From Durusdinium trenchii (taxonomy: Eukaryota; Sar; Dinophyceae; Suessiales; Symbiodiniaceae), in the NCBI GenBank assembly GCA_963970005.1, contig CAXAMN010025694.1, positions 162,677-226,676 of the forward strand: a stretch of DNA of 64,000 bases, read 5' to 3'. Position numbers and translations under genes: made by a program. Positions 61,232 through 64,000 of the stretch are shown here, in pieces. The notes beneath the pieces are model-generated. The model made no database searches. It was not told the DNA's origin and saw only the letters and a program-made list of their open reading frames with translations. The stretch's first letter is position 1. Each line of letters starts with the position of its first letter.

Positions 61232-61639
61232 CCTTCAGTGCGTTTCGCCACAGAGTCCCACTGAGGGCTGTGGTGTGATCCCCATCGAGGGGCGCAGCAT
61301 GTGCATAGACCCGCAAAGGGGGATCCTCACTGATTGTCTCCAGCTTTTCACGATCCTTCGATGACTTCTCGTTCTGCTTGGATTTACTGATTGAATGCCG
61401 CAGGGCCTACGGAGACCGAACTACTGAAAATCACCACACGCTCATGTGCGTCACTAGACAAACGAAACGGACTTAGACATGTTCAGGGACTTCAAGGGAG
61501 TGCTCACTGAGACTATATGCCGCAGGGCTCACTGAATGAATACCACATGCCACTAGGGAATCACATGTCACGTCAAAAAACGAACGTAGGCGTGAAGTGA
61601 CTGGATGCCTACGGGCCTGGAAACCCCCACCCTCCCACC

Positions 61640-61860
61640 CTCACCCCTCGCACCTTTTCTTTCCTTTCCTTTTTCGTTTGCTTGGGCTTTCTCTCAGGCT
61701 TGTTAGGTCGGCGTTTAGGCTCGTTCAGTCAATGCACGCCCTGCCCACACCCCCACACCCCCTGCACCTTTCCCTTCTTTTCCTGCTTTTTCGTTTGCCT
61801 TGTTCCTTCCTTCAGGCTTTTTAGGTTGGCATCCAGGCTCGTTTAGTCAACGCACTCCCT
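61640..61860 (+). repeat. ~120-bp tandem repeat, two units
   Basis: Both units carry CCCTGCACC or CTCGCACC, TTTTTCGTTTGC, TTCAGGCTT-TTAGGT and GGCTCGTT-AGTCAA. A CTAAGGCTTGTTAGGTGGCT family at 62.95-63.25 kb is related through the AGGCTTGTTAGGT core. Confidence 0.7.
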
Positions 61861-61966
61861 ATTTCCACACCCCCGCGGAAAAAAAGACTGCGCCGACTTC
61901 GGCTTACTTGCCATGCCTGCGGGCGGGCACCACTGCACGAGAATTCAACATTTTTACCCCTGCTCT

Positions 61967-62103
61967 AATCACGAAAGGTAGCCCTTTAGGGGATACCTTG
62001 AGTTTGTCTTGCGAAGCAAGTGTTGGGACGTCCGGGTCTAATAATTGATCGCTCAATTCAGACCCCCCCCCCCTCGAATTGATTTTTCAATACAGACCCC
62101 CCC
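61967..62103 (+). repeat. CACGAAAGGTAGC dispersed repeat with poly-C end
   Basis: AATCACGAAAGGTAGCCC, then GGATACCTTGAGTTTG, CTTGCGAAGCAAG, then AATTGATCGCTCAATTCAGA followed by runs of C. The GAATTGATTTTTCAATACAGA + poly-C block repeats on both sides of the assembly gap. Confidence 0.8.
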
Positions 62104-62203
62104 NNNNNNNNNNNNNNNNNNNNNNNNNNNNNNNNNNNNNNNNNNNNNNNNNNNNNNNNNNNNNNNNNNNNNNNNNNNNNNNNNNNNNNNNNNNNNNNNN
62201 NNN
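62104..62203. other. assembly gap (100 N) in poly-C repeat
   Basis: Exactly 100 N, probably a placeholder length. It sits between two copies of the TTGATTTTTCAATACAGACC block, so a tandem array is probably collapsed here. Confidence 0.99.
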
Positions 62204-62366
62204 CCCCCCCCCCCGGCCCCCTTGGAATTGATTTTTCAATACAGACCCCCCCCCCTCCCACCCTCTAAAATCAATTCTCTCCTGGAGAACGTTTTCATGA
62301 GCCTCTCATGATTTCAGGATAGTTGAAACCCTCTTGAACATTCAGAAAGAGTGAATATGAAATTCT

Positions 62367-62640
62367 AATCACGAAAGGTGTTCCCCGAGGGGATACATAC
62401 CTAGAGTTGGTTTTGTGAAGCACGTCAATTCTCTCCTGCGGAGCGTCTTCGTGAGCCTCTTATGGTTTCAGGATAGTTCAAATCCGATGATGTTCCGATT
62501 CAATGCTCACCGATGATCTGAGCCATGGGGCAAGTTTGTTTTCCTAAGAATCTTTTTGAACATTTCGAGAGCACATGTTTGAACATTTAAAGTGCATATG
62601 AACATATACTTACGAAAGGTCGCCTCCGAGCGGATAAATC
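62367..62640 (+). repeat. two more CACGAAAGG repeat heads
   Basis: AATCACGAAAGGTGTTCC...GAGGGGATACATACC...GTGAAGCAC starts at 62367. A shorter TTACGAAAGGTCGCC...GAGCGGATAAAT starts at 62610. A reversed head (CTACCTTTCGTGTC) is at 62701-62714. A CAATTCTCTCCTG-GGA-CGT block with TTTCAGGATAGTT is present at both 62272-62325 and 62427-62478. Confidence 0.65.
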
Positions 62641-62949
62641 ACCATGTCGAACATTGCATTTTTGTTCCTGCCTCTCGCGTTCTCTTCTCTTCCCGCTGTC
62701 CTACCTTTCGTGTCTCCCTCCTCTCAAGTGAGGGTAACAGAAGGAAATCGTACTCAACACACTTGTGTGTTGGTGCCTTTCCTTTTGTTGTCCCTGTTCT
62801 AGTCTACCCTACCCGGGCGGTCTAAGACTAAAGTCCCGCTTGCTAACTTTTGCACATAATTCATGACGGCTAAGTAGTCAGTAACTAGTGGGTTTTGTAA
62901 CTACCCCTACCTTTCTCTCTTGCCCTTCGGTTTCTCTTTCTGTTGTTCT

Positions 62950-63250
62950 TTCTTTCTAAGGCTTGCTAGGTGGTTATTAGGCTCTACCTCGATAATTTGC
63001 CATTCTCCGGCAGAGATGCAGGGCCCTCTATATCTTTTCTTCTTCCCCTTTTCCTCTTGCCCTTTCTGTCTTTCTCTCCTTTCTCTCTAAGGCTTGTTAG
63101 GTGGCTATTAGGGTGGCGCCTCGATTACTTACCGGTTTCCCGATACAGATGTGTGGTCCTCTACACCTATCTTTCCTTCTTGCCTTTTTCCTCTTGCTCT
63201 TTCTGTCTTTCTTTCATTTTTTCCTAAGGCTTGTTAGGTGGCTATTCAGG
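62950..63250 (+). repeat. ~130-bp tandem repeat, about 2.3 units
   Basis: TAAGGCTTG(T/C)TAGGTGG(C/T)TATTAGG recurs at 62957, 63087 and 63224, followed by CTCGAT and TTTCTTCT-type pyrimidine runs. Confidence 0.75.
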
Positions 63251-63337
63251 TGGTCGTGACTCTGGACCATCCACATCTTGTTTTTCCCCGGAAACCCTTT
63301 AGCGCGCCGAACCACGGCTCTGTGTGTGTGCCACTTC

Positions 63338-63526
63338 GGGACGCCAAAGTCACGTACCTGCAGGAATTTTAACACTTTCAAAAATGCTAACGAGCTCCCC
63401 TCGTTTCACCCATGTTCACCATTTCTGGTACACCGACCCAGCATTCTTTCAGTTCTTGCCAGTCAAGGTCTGTTGCAGCTGGTATCGTATTCACTAAAGG
63501 GGACTACCTTCACTGAATCAGCTCTT
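63338..63526 (+). repeat. 189-bp direct repeat, right copy
   Basis: Partner of the repeat at 61.04 kb. The flanks differ on both sides, so this unit is the boundary of the shared segment. Confidence 0.9.
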
Positions 63527-63756
63527 GCGAGCATCAATCTAAGTGTGTCGTGTTTGTCAAGCATTGTCGCGACTTTGTGGTGCTTGTAATCTTGGTCTTT
63601 GTGGCCTGAGTGCGGTTTTGGTCGCCTTGTTGTCTTGCTTGACTCGATATTCGGTTCCATAATCAAAGCGAGGGGCCAGGGCCGGCAGGGGCGAGCGAAG
63701 TGTTCATCGCAACCACGAGTCGTGTGCATCTCAATAAACCATGAATATGGCGAGTC

Positions 63757-63841
63757 TTGCTACTAGGAGCAAGGACGCTGTTAGGTGGAGGCCATCGCAA
63801 GTAGGTTGGAGGCAGTCGCTGCTAGCAACAAAGGGCATTGG
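63757..63841 (+). repeat. both 21-bp repeat families side by side
   Basis: GCTACTAGGAGCAAGGACGC, then TTAGGTGGAGGCCATCGCAA, GTAGGTTGGAGGCAGTCGCT and GCTAGCAACAAAGGGCATT. Units of the Arf-GEF minisatellite lie between units of the CTACTAGTAACAAGG family. Confidence 0.8.
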
Positions 63842-63861
63842 ATCCTGGAAGATGGTGAGCC

Positions 63862-63961
63862 TGCAGGATTATTTCTATGATTGGCGCCCTGAGAGCTCGC
63901 TGGTTGAAGAGATGCAGGCCGAATTGCTCAAGGCCAGAATCCAGGACACCCGCAACATTTG
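63862..63961 (+). CDS. candidate terminal exon (partial gene, weak)
   Basis: After a CCTGCAG acceptor the frame reads DYFYDWRPESSLVEEMQAEL, then LKARIQDTRNI and TGA. It is helical, with no family recognised. It would be the last exon of a gene whose other exons are not visible upstream. Confidence 0.3.
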
Positions 63962-64000
63962 ATTCACTTCTGTGTTTATAGAAAGGTTGTTGCAACGCAT

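Noticed and set aside
59274-62640. Hammerhead-ribozyme reading of the CACGAAAGG repeats
   Set aside because: A CGAAA word is present, but no CUGANGA core at the required spacing in any copy.
1-64000. Dinoflagellate spliced-leader gene, tRNA, 5S rRNA or other RNA genes
   Set aside because: I looked for the SL core word and GGTTCGA-type T-arms and found no convincing match; a covariance search could still find one.
1-64000. CRISPR arrays and bacterial operon features
   Set aside because: The tandem repeats have no unique spacers, and the genes are eukaryotic with introns.

Overview
The window looks like dinoflagellate nuclear DNA, most likely from a Symbiodiniaceae-type genome. The protein-coding genes are eukaryotic and broken by introns. 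Their 5' splice sites are a mixture of GT, GC and GA, and almost every acceptor I could place reads AG|G. Every gene I could support lies on the + strand, and the genes are separated by kilobases of repeat-rich DNA. I found no dinoflagellate spliced-leader gene, rRNA or tRNA, so the taxonomic call rests on gene structure and repeat content.

Layout. 1-2.0 kb: gene-poor. 2.96-6.14 kb: an uncharacterised multi-exon gene with an internal domain duplication and an acidic C-terminus. 6.53-21.37 kb: a complete, apparently very young Ty1/copia LTR retrotransposon (14.8 kb) with identical 130-bp LTRs, a 5-bp target duplication and one uninterrupted 4,725-codon ORF. 21.4-24.2 kb: gene-poor. 24.2-25.3 kb: proteasome subunit beta-6 (PSMB1). 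25.9-29.1 kb: an ankyrin-repeat/Sec7 Arf-GEF gene whose intron holds a ~1-kb, 21-bp minisatellite. 29.2-36.7 kb: repeats and weak exon candidates. 36.7-40.1 kb: a NEK-family protein kinase. 41.4-42.1 kb: an NMNAT-like adenylyltransferase without introns. 42.1-46.0 kb: repeats, including a foldback element. 46.0-51.3 kb: a plastid-type phytyl-ester-synthase/DGAT-like enzyme (alpha/beta hydrolase plus acyltransferase) with at least seven placed introns. 51.3-64 kb: two weak candidate genes and a dense set of dispersed and tandem repeats around two assembly gaps.

The most unusual object is the retrotransposon. After Gag (coiled coil, then two CCCH zinc fingers flanking an SR-rich tract), protease, integrase, reverse transcriptase and RNase H, the same frame continues for about 2,100 codons. 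This extension holds a methyltransferase-like module, an SGNH-hydrolase-like module, a complete Tpt1/KptA-type RNA 2'-phosphotransferase-like module, a zinc ribbon and a long proline-rich tail. A DYW...RHH...WTGK module occurs twice, once before the protease and once between the RT active site and RNase H.

The host genes are unrelated housekeeping functions (proteolysis, membrane traffic, cilium/cell-cycle kinase, NAD synthesis, plastid lipid metabolism). They share orientation but not a pathway, which fits the one-direction gene arrays known from dinoflagellates.
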